A DNA stretch of 64,000 bases from Flavobacterium ranwuense (GCF_004349315.1 NZ_SMLH01000003.1:1-64000), one strand, 5' to 3'; positions 33,589 through 42,764 are shown, numbered from the stretch's first letter. Notes: generated by a model from the sequence alone, not told the origin. A program made the numbers and translations.

Positions 33589-34296
33589 CTAGGAAATATC
33601 TTCATATAGAGAAAGTACAGGTAAGCCTAACATTTCGTTCAGTGCTGCTTTTTCTTTCCTTAGTAGTTTTAATTTCTTAGGTTTTCGAGTTTCAATCAAA
33701 ATGTTTATGTTGTTTTTTGATATCGTATCGGTTAAAAAAGGTTCGGTTTCGCTTGTTTTGGTTTCGCTTACAATTTTCAAAGAGAATATCGTATTTACAT
33801 AAGCTTGTAAATCTTCTGCATGAAGGCTTGAATCTGAATTTTTGATATACAAAGCCTGGCTGAATATTTCTTCTTCAAAGTTTGCGTTTGTGTGTAGAAT
33901 TGGGCATTTGCTGTTAGAAATAATTTGGATACAAAAGGAATTGATTTTCTTTTTTGAAGATTTAAAAGAAGGAGTGATAATTGTTAATCCAATTGCAAAA
34001 TGCTCCATTATATTTTTAAAAACAGGAGAAGAAATGCCGTATTGATGGTGAATTTTTAAGCTGCAATTTTTAGATTCCAAAATAATTTGTCGGCACATTA
34101 GCAAAACATTTTCTTGCGTAGTGCTTAAACCTTCATTGATATTTCTTAATAAACTGGCAGAAGAAAAGGTGTCAGGAATATCTGCAAGTAACATCAATAT
34201 GAGCTGACATTGGTCACCATTAGATGATTTTATAGCAGTTTTCACCGCATTGATTGTGTCGTTTTGTAGTGTTGATGGGATAAGAATATTTTTCAT
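33589..34296 (-). CDS. Universal-stress-protein-like protein
   Basis: A 235-residue protein with a USP/HUP-like start (MKNILIPSTLQNDTINAVKT). A middle strand, IGLTIITPSFKS, ends in SKCPILHTNANF, like the close of a USP domain. The ATP-binding G-x-x-G-x(9)-G(S/T) motif is missing, and the C-terminal half (about 145-235) looks like a second, worn-down copy. It lies between the kinase and the bestrophin gene. The role is unknown, and nucleotide sensing is only a guess. Confidence 0.55.
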   Translation of the reverse strand: MKNILIPSTLQNDTINAVKTAIKSSNGDQCQLILMLLADIPDTFSSASLLRNINEGLSTTQENVLLMCRQIILESKNCSLKIHHQYGISSPVFKNIMEHFAIGLTIITPSFKSSKKKINSFCIQIISNSKCPILHTNANFEEEIFSQALYIKNSDSSLHAEDLQAYVNTIFSLKIVSETKTSETEPFLTDTISKNNINILIETRKPKKLKLLRKEKAALNEMLGLPVLSLYEDIS

Positions 34297-34371
34297 ATGT
34301 ATTAAATTTATTTATACATACAAAATAACAGTACCCAGTTTATAGCAACCTTAAAATAAAATTAGAATATT

Positions 34372-35760
34372 CTAAGAATTCACATTAGAATTTCTAATGT
34401 TAGCGGTATTAAAAGTAATATTTACAATAGTCCCTTTGTCGGGTTCAGATTGTATTTGAAGTTCTCCATTGTGCATTCTGATTATTTTCATGGCAAGTGG
34501 CAGTCCTAACCCATAGCCATTGTATTTTGATGCTTTTTTGCCTCGAAAGAAAGGCTCGTAAAGATGCGGAATATCTTCTGCGGGAATACCAATTCCAATA
34601 TCAGTAATTGAAATTTTGATGATTGAATTGTTTACGGATAAAGTAACAAAGACAGTCTCGTTGTCAGAATATTTGACACCATTGGCGATAATATTATTCA
34701 ATGAAAGTTCTAATAAGGATTTGTTACATGGAATTTCTAGTAAACTTGGGTCGCTAGGAATTTTATTGATCTTTATCGTTACTCTGTTATTGGGATAAAT
34801 TTTATCAATGTCTGATTTTACATCCATAAGGAGTTCATCAATTCTAACGATATCTAATAATTGTTTTTTTCCATCATAACCAGTTTGTGTCAGTTTCAAA
34901 AGACTTTCTGTAAGATCTCCCAGTCGGGATGCTTGACTGTGTATGTTTTCTAATGACGTTATATAATCCGTAACATTTCTTTCTTTTAAAAGCATAATTT
35001 CTGCTTCGGCAATTATGGTTGTTACGGGTGTTTTTAGTTCATGAGAAGCATTATTGATAAAGTTTGCTTGGATTTCAAATGAGGTTTCCAGCCGGTCCAA
35101 CATGTTGTTAAATGTCTTTGTCAAATCGGCAATTTCATCTGTGCTGTTGGTCTCCGGAAGTCTGTTGTGCAGGTTTGATGCGCTTATTATTTTTACTTCC
35201 GCCGTAATTCGGGCTACTGGATTTATAACTTTTCTTGCTAGAAATCTACCAAGAAAATAAGCCAATAGTATAAAAGCCAATCCTCCAAAAAAGAGAATTT
35301 GAATAATATAAATACTGCTGACGTTTCCTCTGCGGTCTATAGCAGTAATGATTACAATATATTTTTGATTGGATTCGGTAAAAGTTTGGGCATAAAAATA
35401 GCGGTTGCTATTTTCAATCCAATTAGAACCATTAGCCATTACTTTTGTATAAAAATCAGCGGGTAAATTAAGATTGGTATTGTACTCAAATGTATTTTTT
35501 CCACTGATTTTAAGGACAAAGTCTTGTTCATCAATCAATTCTTCAAGTCCATTTGCTTTAAACTCTTTGAAATAACGGGTTTTTACAGGATCATTTTGAT
35601 AATGAATCGATGCAACTATTTTAGCCCGATCTTGTAATCTTTTCAAAAAATGATACTGGTTGTTTTGTTTGAACAGGAAGAAAACCACCAAACTCAATAA
35701 AAGTGTGCTGAGGGTTGAAAGCGCAATATAGGTAAAAGTAATTTTTTTCTTAATTTGCAT
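34372..35760 (-). CDS. HAMP-domain sensor histidine kinase
   Basis: A 462-residue membrane kinase. One helix lies near 8-28 and another near 148-170, with a sensor domain of about 120 residues between them in the periplasm. HAMP (about 171-225) is followed by the phospho-acceptor His in NASHELKTPVTTII. Then come the N box NNIIANGVKYSD and the G boxes DIGIGIPAED and GYGLGLPLA. The sensed signal is unknown. The cognate regulator is four bases upstream on the same strand. Confidence 0.95.
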   Translation of the reverse strand: MQIKKKITFTYIALSTLSTLLLSLVVFFLFKQNNQYHFLKRLQDRAKIVASIHYQNDPVKTRYFKEFKANGLEELIDEQDFVLKISGKNTFEYNTNLNLPADFYTKVMANGSNWIENSNRYFYAQTFTESNQKYIVIITAIDRRGNVSSIYIIQILFFGGLAFILLAYFLGRFLARKVINPVARITAEVKIISASNLHNRLPETNSTDEIADLTKTFNNMLDRLETSFEIQANFINNASHELKTPVTTIIAEAEIMLLKERNVTDYITSLENIHSQASRLGDLTESLLKLTQTGYDGKKQLLDIVRIDELLMDVKSDIDKIYPNNRVTIKINKIPSDPSLLEIPCNKSLLELSLNNIIANGVKYSDNETVFVTLSVNNSIIKISITDIGIGIPAEDIPHLYEPFFRGKKASKYNGYGLGLPLAMKIIRMHNGELQIQSEPDKGTIVNITFNTANIRNSNVNS

Positions 35761-35763
35761 TTT

Positions 35764-36438
35764 TTATTGTTTCAGTACATAACCCAAACCTTTCATGGTG
35801 TGAATTAATTTAGTATTGTATGGTTTGTCAATTTTTTTTCTCAAATAATTAATGTAGACATCAATTACATTTGTATTCATGTCAAAATTAATGTCCCAAA
35901 CATTGTCTAAAAGTTGTTCACGGGATAAAATAGTCTCAGAGTTGATGGCCAGATAATATAAAAGTTTAAATTCTTTAGCTGTTAATACAATGGAGTCCCC
36001 GTTTCGGGTTACCGATTTTGTTTTCGAATTAATTTGAAGGTCAGCAATAGTGATGATTTCATTCGGTTTTTGTATTTGACCGGCTCTTCTGGAAAGTGCA
36101 TTGACTCTTGCGTCGAGTTCTAGGAATTTGAACGGTTTTAATAAATAATCATCGGCTCCGGAATTCAATCCGTTTATTACATTTTCAGTACTTCCTAAAG
36201 CGGTTAATAACAAAATGGGAACAAAGTTTTTTGCGGCTCTCAAACGTCTGCAAATTTCAATGCCATTAATGTCAGGTAACATCACATCCAATATTACCAC
36301 ATCAAAATTATGATTAGAGAGTAAATCTAATGCTGTTGTGCCATCAAGGGCAACACTTACTTCGTGATTTTTTTCTGAAAAGCCTTTCCGGATAATTGAC
36401 GAAAGATTTGGTTCATCTTCAACTATTAATAACTTCAT
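35764..36438 (-). CDS. OmpR/PhoB-family response regulator
   Basis: A 224-residue two-domain regulator. In the receiver, Glu7-Asp8, phosphorylated Asp51 (VVILDVMLPD), Thr80 and Lys102 (LLKPF) are present. The C-terminal winged helix (about 125-222) ends in KPYNTKLIHTMKGLGYVL. The ATG at 36438 (MKLLIVEDE) is chosen over starts further upstream, up to 36489, which would add 17 unrelated residues and overlap the promoter. It heads the four-gene operon and faces away from the large membrane protein gene at 36648. Confidence 0.93.
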   Translation of the reverse strand: MKLLIVEDEPNLSSIIRKGFSEKNHEVSVALDGTTALDLLSNHNFDVVILDVMLPDINGIEICRRLRAAKNFVPILLLTALGSTENVINGLNSGADDYLLKPFKFLELDARVNALSRRAGQIQKPNEIITIADLQINSKTKSVTRNGDSIVLTAKEFKLLYYLAINSETILSREQLLDNVWDINFDMNTNVIDVYINYLRKKIDKPYNTKLIHTMKGLGYVLKQ

Positions 36439-36485
36439 TAACATTACTATTTCTACAAATTTAATGATTAAACTTTTGTTTTTTC

Positions 36486-36520
36486 CCAAAATACCTTTGC
36501 TAAACTAATATTAACAAAAC
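36486..36520 (-). promoter_or_regulatory. Promoter of the response-regulator operon
   Basis: On the minus strand GTTTTG (36515-36520) and TATTTTGG (36486-36493) form a textbook Bacteroidota -33/-7 pair at 21 bases. It lies 48 bases ahead of the chosen start codon. Confidence 0.65.
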
Positions 36521-36647
36521 CTTATAACTAGTTGAAAGTTTTGTTTTGTGTTTTTATATCCAAATCAGGGGACTGCTTTTAGATTCATTATTAAATTATT
36601 ACTATTTTATTTTGTAACATTTTTTGTTTTTGGATTACTAATAAAGT

Positions 36648-38309
36648 ATGAAAAATAGCAATTATATGAAAAAGATTTTCTTCATTGTTTTCTTACTCCT
36701 TTTTGGTTTTTTACTTTTTTACTTCAACCTGCCGGTAATTGATTATGGATTTACGGGTTTTGCTATTATTTTGTTGTTATTAGTGATTTTTGGGATAATA
36801 TTTTCTCTTGGGCTGACAGTTTCGCAGCAAACCAAGCAGGTCAAGATTGTTTCCAGACCCAACAAGGTTTTGTATGTTTTGGCAGGAGTACTTTTAGTGT
36901 ATTGTATTGCGCTTCCTTTTGTGACCAGCCTAAAAATGTTTAGAAGTGATTCGTACCAAAAACTAATAGGAGAGGTTAAAAACGGCCAAAAAATAACAAA
37001 TCATATTGCTCCAATATCTATTGATAAAATCCGTGTGGTGGATGAGGAGTTAGCGCATCTTCTAGGTGAGAAAATTTTAGGTTCGCAACCAGCTTTGGGA
37101 AGTCAAGTAGAATTAGGTGATTTTTGTATCCAAAAAGTGAGTAACAACTTGTACTGGGTTGCACCATTATTACATTCGGGTTTTTTAAAATGGTTTAACA
37201 ACCAAGAAGGAACTTCGGGATATGTTATGGTTTCTGCAACCAACGAACGTGATGTAAAACTAGTTCAGAATGTGGAAGGGAAGGACATTAAGATTAAGTA
37301 CCAACAAGGCGCTTATTTTCAAAGCGACATTCATAGACATGTTTATTTTAATGGAAACGCTGCTGTTGGTCTGGCTGATTTTAGTTTTGAGATTGATGAT
37401 GCTGGAAATCCGTTTTGGATAGTAACTAAATATGTGAAAAAAATTGGTTTCTCAGGAAAAGAAGCAACGGGCGTTATTGTGGTTGATGCACAATCTGGTG
37501 CTATAAAAGAATATTCAATTGCTAAAACACCAAAATGGGTAGATCGAATTCAGCCTTTGGATTTTATAGAAGATCAATTGAACGATTGGGGTGAATATGT
37601 TCACGGGTATTGGAATTTTTCTAATGCGGATAAACTCCAAATTACGGAAGGATTAACATTGGTTTACGGAAAAGACAGTAAATCCTATTGGTATACCGGA
37701 TTGACTTCGGTTGGAAAAGAAGAATCTGCTGTAGGTTTTGTATTGGTGGATACAAGAACCAAGGAAACTACCTTTTATAAACAAGGTGGAGCGACAGAAT
37801 TTGCTGCTCAAAGTTCTGCGCAAGGAAAAGTTCAGGAAAAAGGATATAAGGCGTCTTTACCTATTCCGTATAATATTAATAACATTCCCACGTATGTGAT
37901 GACGCTTAAAGATGATGGCGGATTGGTTAAAATGTTTGCGATGGTTGCCATTGCAGATTATACGATTGTTGGCGTGGGCAATACGATGCGAGAAACCTTA
38001 ACCTCGTTTAAAAACGTCTATAATATGGCGGATAATAAAATAAATCCGAATAGTGTCTCCAATAAAAAATCGCTGAAATCAATTGTAACCCGAATCCAGA
38101 ATGATGTGAAAAACGGGAATAGCTTTTATTATTTTAAGGTGAAAGATTATCCTAATATTTTTGTGGGTTCCTCTCAAATATCCAATCAATTGCCGGTGAC
38201 GATTGTAGGAGATAGTGTAAAAATTTCTTTTGATGTAGACTTGGAAGAAGTAATTGATATTTCGAGTTTTGAGAATAGTAATCTTAAAGCGAGCATGAAA
38301 TCGAAGTAA
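36648..38309 (+). CDS. Membrane-anchored protein of unknown function (553 residues)
   Basis: Not recognised. Three hydrophobic segments (about 9-27, 32-54 and 76-96) are followed by 450 residues that are largely soluble and rich in beta strands. Notable stretches are VELGDFCIQKVSNNLYWVAP, DAGNPFWIVTKYVKKIGFSG and GVIVVDAQSGAIKEYSIAKTPKWVDRI. The last resembles the D-x-x-(T/S)-G strand of PepSY-type domains, but this is a loose match. ATG at 36648 or 36666 could start it. It diverges from the response regulator across 209 bases, so it may be controlled by that system. A strong terminator follows. Confidence 0.7.
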   Translation: MKNSNYMKKIFFIVFLLLFGFLLFYFNLPVIDYGFTGFAIILLLLVIFGIIFSLGLTVSQQTKQVKIVSRPNKVLYVLAGVLLVYCIALPFVTSLKMFRSDSYQKLIGEVKNGQKITNHIAPISIDKIRVVDEELAHLLGEKILGSQPALGSQVELGDFCIQKVSNNLYWVAPLLHSGFLKWFNNQEGTSGYVMVSATNERDVKLVQNVEGKDIKIKYQQGAYFQSDIHRHVYFNGNAAVGLADFSFEIDDAGNPFWIVTKYVKKIGFSGKEATGVIVVDAQSGAIKEYSIAKTPKWVDRIQPLDFIEDQLNDWGEYVHGYWNFSNADKLQITEGLTLVYGKDSKSYWYTGLTSVGKEESAVGFVLVDTRTKETTFYKQGGATEFAAQSSAQGKVQEKGYKASLPIPYNINNIPTYVMTLKDDGGLVKMFAMVAIADYTIVGVGNTMRETLTSFKNVYNMADNKINPNSVSNKKSLKSIVTRIQNDVKNGNSFYYFKVKDYPNIFVGSSQISNQLPVTIVGDSVKISFDVDLEEVIDISSFENSNLKASMKSK

Positions 38310-38311
38310 TT

Positions 38312-38349
38312 AAAAAAGGCCTAAAGAAAATTCTTTAGGCCTTTTTTTT
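38312..38349. terminator. Bidirectional terminator between the 553-residue protein and DUF6370 genes
   Basis: AAGGCCTAAAGAA and TTCTTTAGGCCTT form a near-perfect stem flanked by A and T runs. Confidence 0.9.
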
Positions 38350-38665
38350 ATTTTTTTGGCAGTAATTTAAATGAGGTGACTTTGAATTTATTGTTAACCA
38401 CTTTACCAACCACTTCCGCTTTTCTTATAGCAGCACAAAAACCATCACTGGCATGCGCATCTCCATGTGAGTCAATAGAACTGCCGTCAACGAAATAGGA
38501 TTTTCCGTCAATGCGAACGGCTAATTCACAACCGTGACCTTCCATTCCAAACTGACATTGTCCGCATGAAGCTTCAACAATTTGAGGTTTTGGTTCTTCT
38601 TTTTTATCCTGAGCACTTGCAAGTGTTGCAGAGAACAAAATAGCTAAGTATAGTATCTTTTTCAT
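38348..38665 (-). CDS. DUF6370 family exported protein
   Basis: A 105-residue periplasmic protein with a signal peptide (MKKILYLAILFSATLASAQ) and a compact Cys-rich core. VEASCGQCQFGMEGHGCELAVRIDG and DSHGDAHASDGFCAAIRKAEVVG carry four Cys plus His residues, a likely metal site or two disulfides. This is the DUF6370 signature of Bacteroidota. Function is unknown. It lies just downstream of the DUF983 gene on the same strand, about 40 bases apart. Confidence 0.85.
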   Translation of the reverse strand: MKKILYLAILFSATLASAQDKKEEPKPQIVEASCGQCQFGMEGHGCELAVRIDGKSYFVDGSSIDSHGDAHASDGFCAAIRKAEVVGKVVNNKFKVTSFKLLPKK

Positions 38666-38705
38666 AAATGATTAAATTTTTACTTCAGCTAAGATACTGG
38701 TTTTT

Positions 38706-39068
38706 TTATATCGAATAATTTTTAAACATATAAATCCACAATAATCTGGAAAGGCGAATATTAAGAGAAGCCATGGCGATAATCACAACAGCAATAATTG
38801 GAATGATTCTTAAATCAAAATTTTCTTTAAAGAAGAATTGTGCAATAACATAGGTAGCAATTCCTTGGGCTACTGTTAAACCATAATTTACATACATAGC
38901 ACCAAAGAAATAGCCTGGTTCTTTTTCGAATTTAAATTGGCAGTGCGAGCAATACTCGTTCATTTTAGGGAAACCAATATTTAAGAAAATATTTTTTTCT
39001 TTAAAAACTTTGCCTTTAAGGCAATGAGGACAATCATTATTCAGGATGTGTACAATAGAATTTGACAT
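38706..39068 (-). CDS. DUF983 domain-containing membrane protein
   Basis: A 120-residue inner-membrane protein with two zinc-knuckle-like pairs (CPHCLKGKVF and YCSHCQFKFE) ahead of two membrane helices (about 60-80 and 86-106), as in DUF983. The conserved PGYFFGAMYVNYGLT sits at the first helix. The ATG at 39068 (MSNSIVH) is used instead of 39086, which would add MIKIIT. Function is unknown. Confidence 0.85.
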   Translation of the reverse strand: MSNSIVHILNNDCPHCLKGKVFKEKNIFLNIGFPKMNEYCSHCQFKFEKEPGYFFGAMYVNYGLTVAQGIATYVIAQFFFKENFDLRIIPIIAVVIIAMASLNIRLSRLLWIYMFKNYSI

Positions 39069-39160
39069 CGTTATTATTTTTATCAAAGGTATTTCTTATT
39101 CATGTCATGGATGTTTTCTATATTCGCTAATTATAGCACAATAAGGACATTATGTAAGCC

Positions 39161-40024
39161 ATGAAAAAATATCCTATTTATAATATTCAGCGTTTTAACT
39201 GTCATTCAGTGAATAGTGATTTGTATATTAATACCTTTAAAAATCACTTAATCGACCATAGTTTTGTTGAGGAGCCACACCGACATAATTCATATGTTTT
39301 GGTCTTTTTTACGAAAGGCTCGGGAACACATGAAATCGATTTTGATGTGTTTACGATTCAGCCGGGAAGTATGTTTTTCTTGCAACCCGGACAAATCCAT
39401 CACTGGAATTTATCCGATGATGTGGAAGGCTTTGTGATTTTCTATTCGCAGGAAATGTATAATCTTTATTTTGGACAAAAAACTATTGGCGACTATCCAT
39501 TCTATTCTTCGGTGGATAATAAGCCAGAAATGGTTTTTGATGTACCTGAATCGAAAGCGATTCTCCCTTATTTTGAGAGTTTAATTTTAGAAACTCAGAC
39601 AAATCAGCTGTTGAAGCAAGATAAAATCATGAATCTATTGGATGTCATACACATTGAAATTGCCAGAAAATATAGTGAAACACATTTCCACGAAGTGCAT
39701 TCGTATAATGTGAAAATTAAAAATTTGGAAGTGCTTTTAGAGCAAAATTTTAAGGCAGAAAAAGCACCTTCTTTTTATGCTTCAAAGCTTACTATTACTT
39801 TAAAACATCTGAACAGGATTTGCAATGAAATCCTGCAAAAAACCACGACTGAACTAATTACAGACAGAATTATCCTCGAAGCCAAACGCATGCTGATGGA
39901 TAAAAAGTTTACCGTCAATGAAATTGCAACGGAATTAGGCTATGATGATTATTCTTATTTCACACGATTGTTTAAAAAGCATAGTGGAATGACCCCGACG
40001 AACTTTCGAATGGTTAGACGATAA
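39161..40024 (+). CDS. AraC-family transcriptional regulator
   Basis: A 287-residue regulator with an N-terminal cupin (about 30-110, HRHNSYVLVFFTKGSGTHEIDF and PGSMFFLQPGQIHHW). The C-terminal double helix-turn-helix (about 185-285) contains LTITLKHLNRICNEILQKTT and FTVNEIATELGYDDYSYFTRLFKKHSGMTPTNFR. It probably senses a small molecule. No operon partner is apparent, and targets are unknown. It diverges from the DUF983 gene. Confidence 0.93.
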   Translation: MKKYPIYNIQRFNCHSVNSDLYINTFKNHLIDHSFVEEPHRHNSYVLVFFTKGSGTHEIDFDVFTIQPGSMFFLQPGQIHHWNLSDDVEGFVIFYSQEMYNLYFGQKTIGDYPFYSSVDNKPEMVFDVPESKAILPYFESLILETQTNQLLKQDKIMNLLDVIHIEIARKYSETHFHEVHSYNVKIKNLEVLLEQNFKAEKAPSFYASKLTITLKHLNRICNEILQKTTTELITDRIILEAKRMLMDKKFTVNEIATELGYDDYSYFTRLFKKHSGMTPTNFRMVRR

Positions 40025-40026
40025 CT

Positions 40027-40086
40027 AACAAGATGAAAAAATGGAATGCTGATGACACGGATTTAGCGGTTTTTTTTCATCTTGTT
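40027..40086 (+). terminator. Long-loop hairpin after the AraC gene, holding an ACACGGATTTAGCGG repeat
   Basis: AACAAGATGAAAAAA (40027-40041) is repeated exactly inverted at 40072-40086. The loop holds GCTGATGACACGGATTTAGC, a word I recall as common between genes in Bacteroidota. It could terminate AraC transcription. Confidence 0.5.
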
Positions 40087-40120
40087 GCAGTTAGTAATAA
40101 AGGAGGTTTATTAAATGTAA

Positions 40121-41296
40121 TTACGAATGCACGGTAATCAACCTTGCTGCATTCTTCGCTTTTTCTACCACTTCTTCAATAGGAGTTTCTAGAATGTCAT
40201 TGACCAATGCTACACCCATTCTTCGGTACGGTCTTGAACTTGGTTTGCCAAAGATTCTGAAATCAGTTTTAGGTAAAGCCGCAATTTTTTCGATGCCGGA
40301 ATAGGTTGGATTTGTTGTCCCGATAGCTATCGGGACTGCTGAAGCTAGAATTACGGCACTCGCTCCCGCTTTTTCTAATGTGATTTCGAAAATGGGTAAG
40401 CTTAAAATAGCGCGTAAATGCAATTCGAATTCGTTGAAATTTTGTGTTCCGGCTAGAGTTACCATTCCGGTATCATGCGGACGAGGCGATAATTCCGAGA
40501 AATAAACGCCATCATCAGCCAAGAAAAATTCTACTCCAAAAAGTCCTGCGCCACCCAAAGCTTCGGTTACTTTTTCGGCCATATCTTGTGCCTCGTATAA
40601 ATCCTTGTCGGAAATTCTGGCGGGTTGCCAGCTTTCCTGATAATCGCCACGTTCTTGTCTATGACCAATTGGGGCACAAAATAGTGTGGGATTGTTATTT
40701 TGAACTACTGTCAATAAAGTAATCTCCGAATTGAATTTTACAAAAGCCTCTACAATTACTTCCACTACATCACCACGGGAACCTTCCACAGCATAATTCC
40801 ATGCTTTCTCGATATCAGCTGCTGTTTTTATGGTTGATTGCCCTTTTCCGGAGGATGACATTAATGGTTTTACTACGCAGGGCATTCCAACGGCTTCAAC
40901 GCCTTTTTGCAATTCCTCGGCAGTTGTTGCGTAGCGATACTTTGCGGTTTTTAAACCTAATTCTTTGGAAGCCAAATCGCGAATCGCTTTTCGGTTCATG
41001 GTGAAGTTCGCCGCTTTGGCAGAAGGAACTACGGTAATACCTTGCTTTTCGTAATCGTAAAATCGTTCGGTGCGAATGGCTTCTATTTCTGGAACGATGA
41101 AATCAGGTTTGTGTTTGGCAACGATTCGATCCAAGGCTTCGCCGTCCAACATATTAATGACTTCAAAACCATGGGCCACTTGCATGGCTGGTGCATTTTC
41201 GTAACTGTCAACGGCAATTACGATTTGTCCGATGCGTTGGGCGGAGATTGTAAATTCTTTTCCTAATTCGCCTGAGCCAAGAAGTAGTATTTTCAT
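40121..41296 (-). CDS. purT: Formate-dependent phosphoribosylglycinamide formyltransferase
   Basis: ATP-grasp ligase that makes formyl-GAR from formate in purine synthesis. [20 protein letters not shown] binds the nucleotide, and [14 protein letters not shown] is the family mark. The ATP-grasp core is [18 protein letters not shown], with metal-binding [27 protein letters not shown]. At 391 residues it is close to normal. Residues 321-327 (VPIAIGT) are encoded by a perfect 20-base palindrome at 40317-40336 and look like an extra loop (see findings). A TATTTTTG box at 41371-41378 is the likely -7. Confidence 0.95.
   Translation of the reverse strand: MKILLLGSGELGKEFTISAQRIGQIVIAVDSYENAPAMQVAHGFEVINMLDGEALDRIVAKHKPDFIVPEIEAIRTERFYDYEKQGITVVPSAKAANFTMNRKAIRDLASKELGLKTAKYRYATTAEELQKGVEAVGMPCVVKPLMSSSGKGQSTIKTAADIEKAWNYAVEGSRGDVVEVIVEAFVKFNSEITLLTVVQNNNPTLFCAPIGHRQERGDYQESWQPARISDKDLYEAQDMAEKVTEALGGAGLFGVEFFLADDGVYFSELSPRPHDTGMVTLAGTQNFNEFELHLRAILSLPIFEITLEKAGASAVILASAVPIAIGTTNPTYSGIEKIAALPKTDFRIFGKPSSRPYRRMGVALVNDILETPIEEVVEKAKNAARLITVHS
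40317..40336. repeat. Perfect 20-base palindrome inside purT
   Basis: GTCCCGATAGCTATCGGGAC reads the same on both strands and lies inside the coding region without breaking the frame. CCCGATAGCTATCGGG is a common intergenic repeat in Bacteroidota as I recall. Confidence 0.9.
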
Positions 41297-41659
41297 TTTT
41301 TTGAAGTTGAAGGATTTAAAGTTTAAGGTTTAAAGTTGCTCACTTTTGTGGACAAGGTTAAAACCAAAAACAAAAATAGTATTTTTTTTGAAGTAACCCC
41401 TTTAGAGTTTTAAACTCTAAAGGGATTTGTTGTGGATGGAACTACAGTGCGGTTTTATCGCCTGTTTAAAAATGTAACCAATCTAGATTTAGATTAACGG
41501 AATACTCTAATCTCATTAGAATGTAATCGCAGATTTATATGTTGTATGCTGTTTTTGAGCAACGGAAACTGAAAAAGAAAACACTGTAACATATTTGAAA
41601 TTCTTCGACATATTGAGAGAAAATAAAGTGCTATATTTTAACATTTTAAATAGAATATT
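41297..41659. other. Intergenic region between purT and the Tat-signal aminotransferase
   Basis: No gene is seen in these 363 bases. They hold the purT -7 box (41371-41378) and a perfect hairpin with 13-base arms, CCCTTTAGAGTTT and its inverse at 41398-41424. A short repeat of TTTAAAGTTTAAGGTTTAAAG type lies near 41312-41334. On the plus strand TTGAGAG (41619) and TATATTTT (41632) may form a weak promoter for the gene at 41660. Confidence 0.6.
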
Positions 41660-42763
41660 ATGAATAGTCGAAGAAGTTGGTTAAAACAAACAAGTTTAGC
41701 ATTTGTAAGTTTAGGAATTGTTCCATTGGAAAGATTTGCTATTCCAAAAACAGAAAATTCTATTAACGAAGAAACTAATTTAAACCCAATTTATTTACGG
41801 TCAAATGAAAATCCATATGGTCCTTCGGCATTGGCAAGGGATGCAATGACGAAAAACATAATTAGCAGCAATCGTTATAATTGGGATTTAACATCGGAAT
41901 TAATTTCAAAAATTGCTGAAAAGAATAATCTCGTTGCCGAAAATATAGTATTGGGTGCTGGCTCAACAGAAATTTTAGATTTAGTTGTCCGATATTGTGC
42001 CATAAATAAAGGAAGTTTTATTTTAGCTGACCCAACTTTTAATTATTGGACAGAAACAGCAGAAAAATTAGGGCTTAAAAAAATCACAGTTCCATTAACA
42101 GAGGATAAACATCATGATTTATCAGCAATGTTGAAAGCAATTGAACCCGACACAAGAATGATTTATATTTGTAATCCAAACAATCCAACAGGGACAATTT
42201 GTGAAAGAGAAGCACTTGTGAATTTTATAAATGAAGCAACTAGAAAAGTAATCGTTTTAGTTGATGAAGCGTATATTGATTTTACGAACCAAAAATCACT
42301 TGTAAATTTAGTAAAAGAAAATAAAAACTTAATTATTGCTAAAACTTTTTCAAAAATGTATGGATTGGCAGGAGCAAGAATTGGATACGGAATTGCAAAT
42401 TCAGGGACTATTGAAAAAATTAGTCAGCTACAATCCTGGAGTAACGGAAGTGTAAGTGTAGCATCCGTTTCGGGTGCATTAGCATCAATTAAAGACGAGA
42501 AATTCGTGTCGGAAACCTATTTACTAAACGATAACACAAGAAAATATACAATCGAACAACTTGAACGGTTAAAAATACGATGCATTCCTTCTCATTCAAA
42601 TTTCGTCTATTTTTCATTGGCTAATTATAATAAAGATTTTTTTGAGCGATTAGAAAAGAACAATATAATAGGTACAAAAATCTACGAAGAAAATGGAAAA
42701 TGGTCAAGAATTACAATTGGAACTATGAAAGAAATGCAACAATTCATTAAAGCATTAGAGTAA
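41660..42763 (+). CDS. Histidinol-phosphate-aminotransferase-like enzyme with a Tat-type signal
   Basis: A 367-residue class I/II PLP aminotransferase, close to HisC. Seen: LRSNENPYGPSALA, ICNPNNPTGT, VDEAYIDF, and the Schiff-base Lys in AKTFSKMYGLAGARIGYG. The N-terminus, MNSRRSWLKQTSLAFVSLGI, has a twin-arginine motif (S-R-R-x-W-L-K) and a hydrophobic stretch, so export in folded form is predicted. No other his gene is nearby, so histidine synthesis is unlikely. The substrate is unknown. The repeat at 42765-42895 follows directly. Confidence 0.85.
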   Translation: MNSRRSWLKQTSLAFVSLGIVPLERFAIPKTENSINEETNLNPIYLRSNENPYGPSALARDAMTKNIISSNRYNWDLTSELISKIAEKNNLVAENIVLGAGSTEILDLVVRYCAINKGSFILADPTFNYWTETAEKLGLKKITVPLTEDKHHDLSAMLKAIEPDTRMIYICNPNNPTGTICEREALVNFINEATRKVIVLVDEAYIDFTNQKSLVNLVKENKNLIIAKTFSKMYGLAGARIGYGIANSGTIEKISQLQSWSNGSVSVASVSGALASIKDEKFVSETYLLNDNTRKYTIEQLERLKIRCIPSHSNFVYFSLANYNKDFFERLEKNNIIGTKIYEENGKWSRITIGTMKEMQQFIKALE

Positions 42764-42764
42764 A

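Noticed and set aside
41660..42763. A histidine biosynthesis gene (hisC proper)
   Set aside because: There are no other his genes nearby and the protein has a Tat-type signal, so the role in histidine synthesis is not supported.
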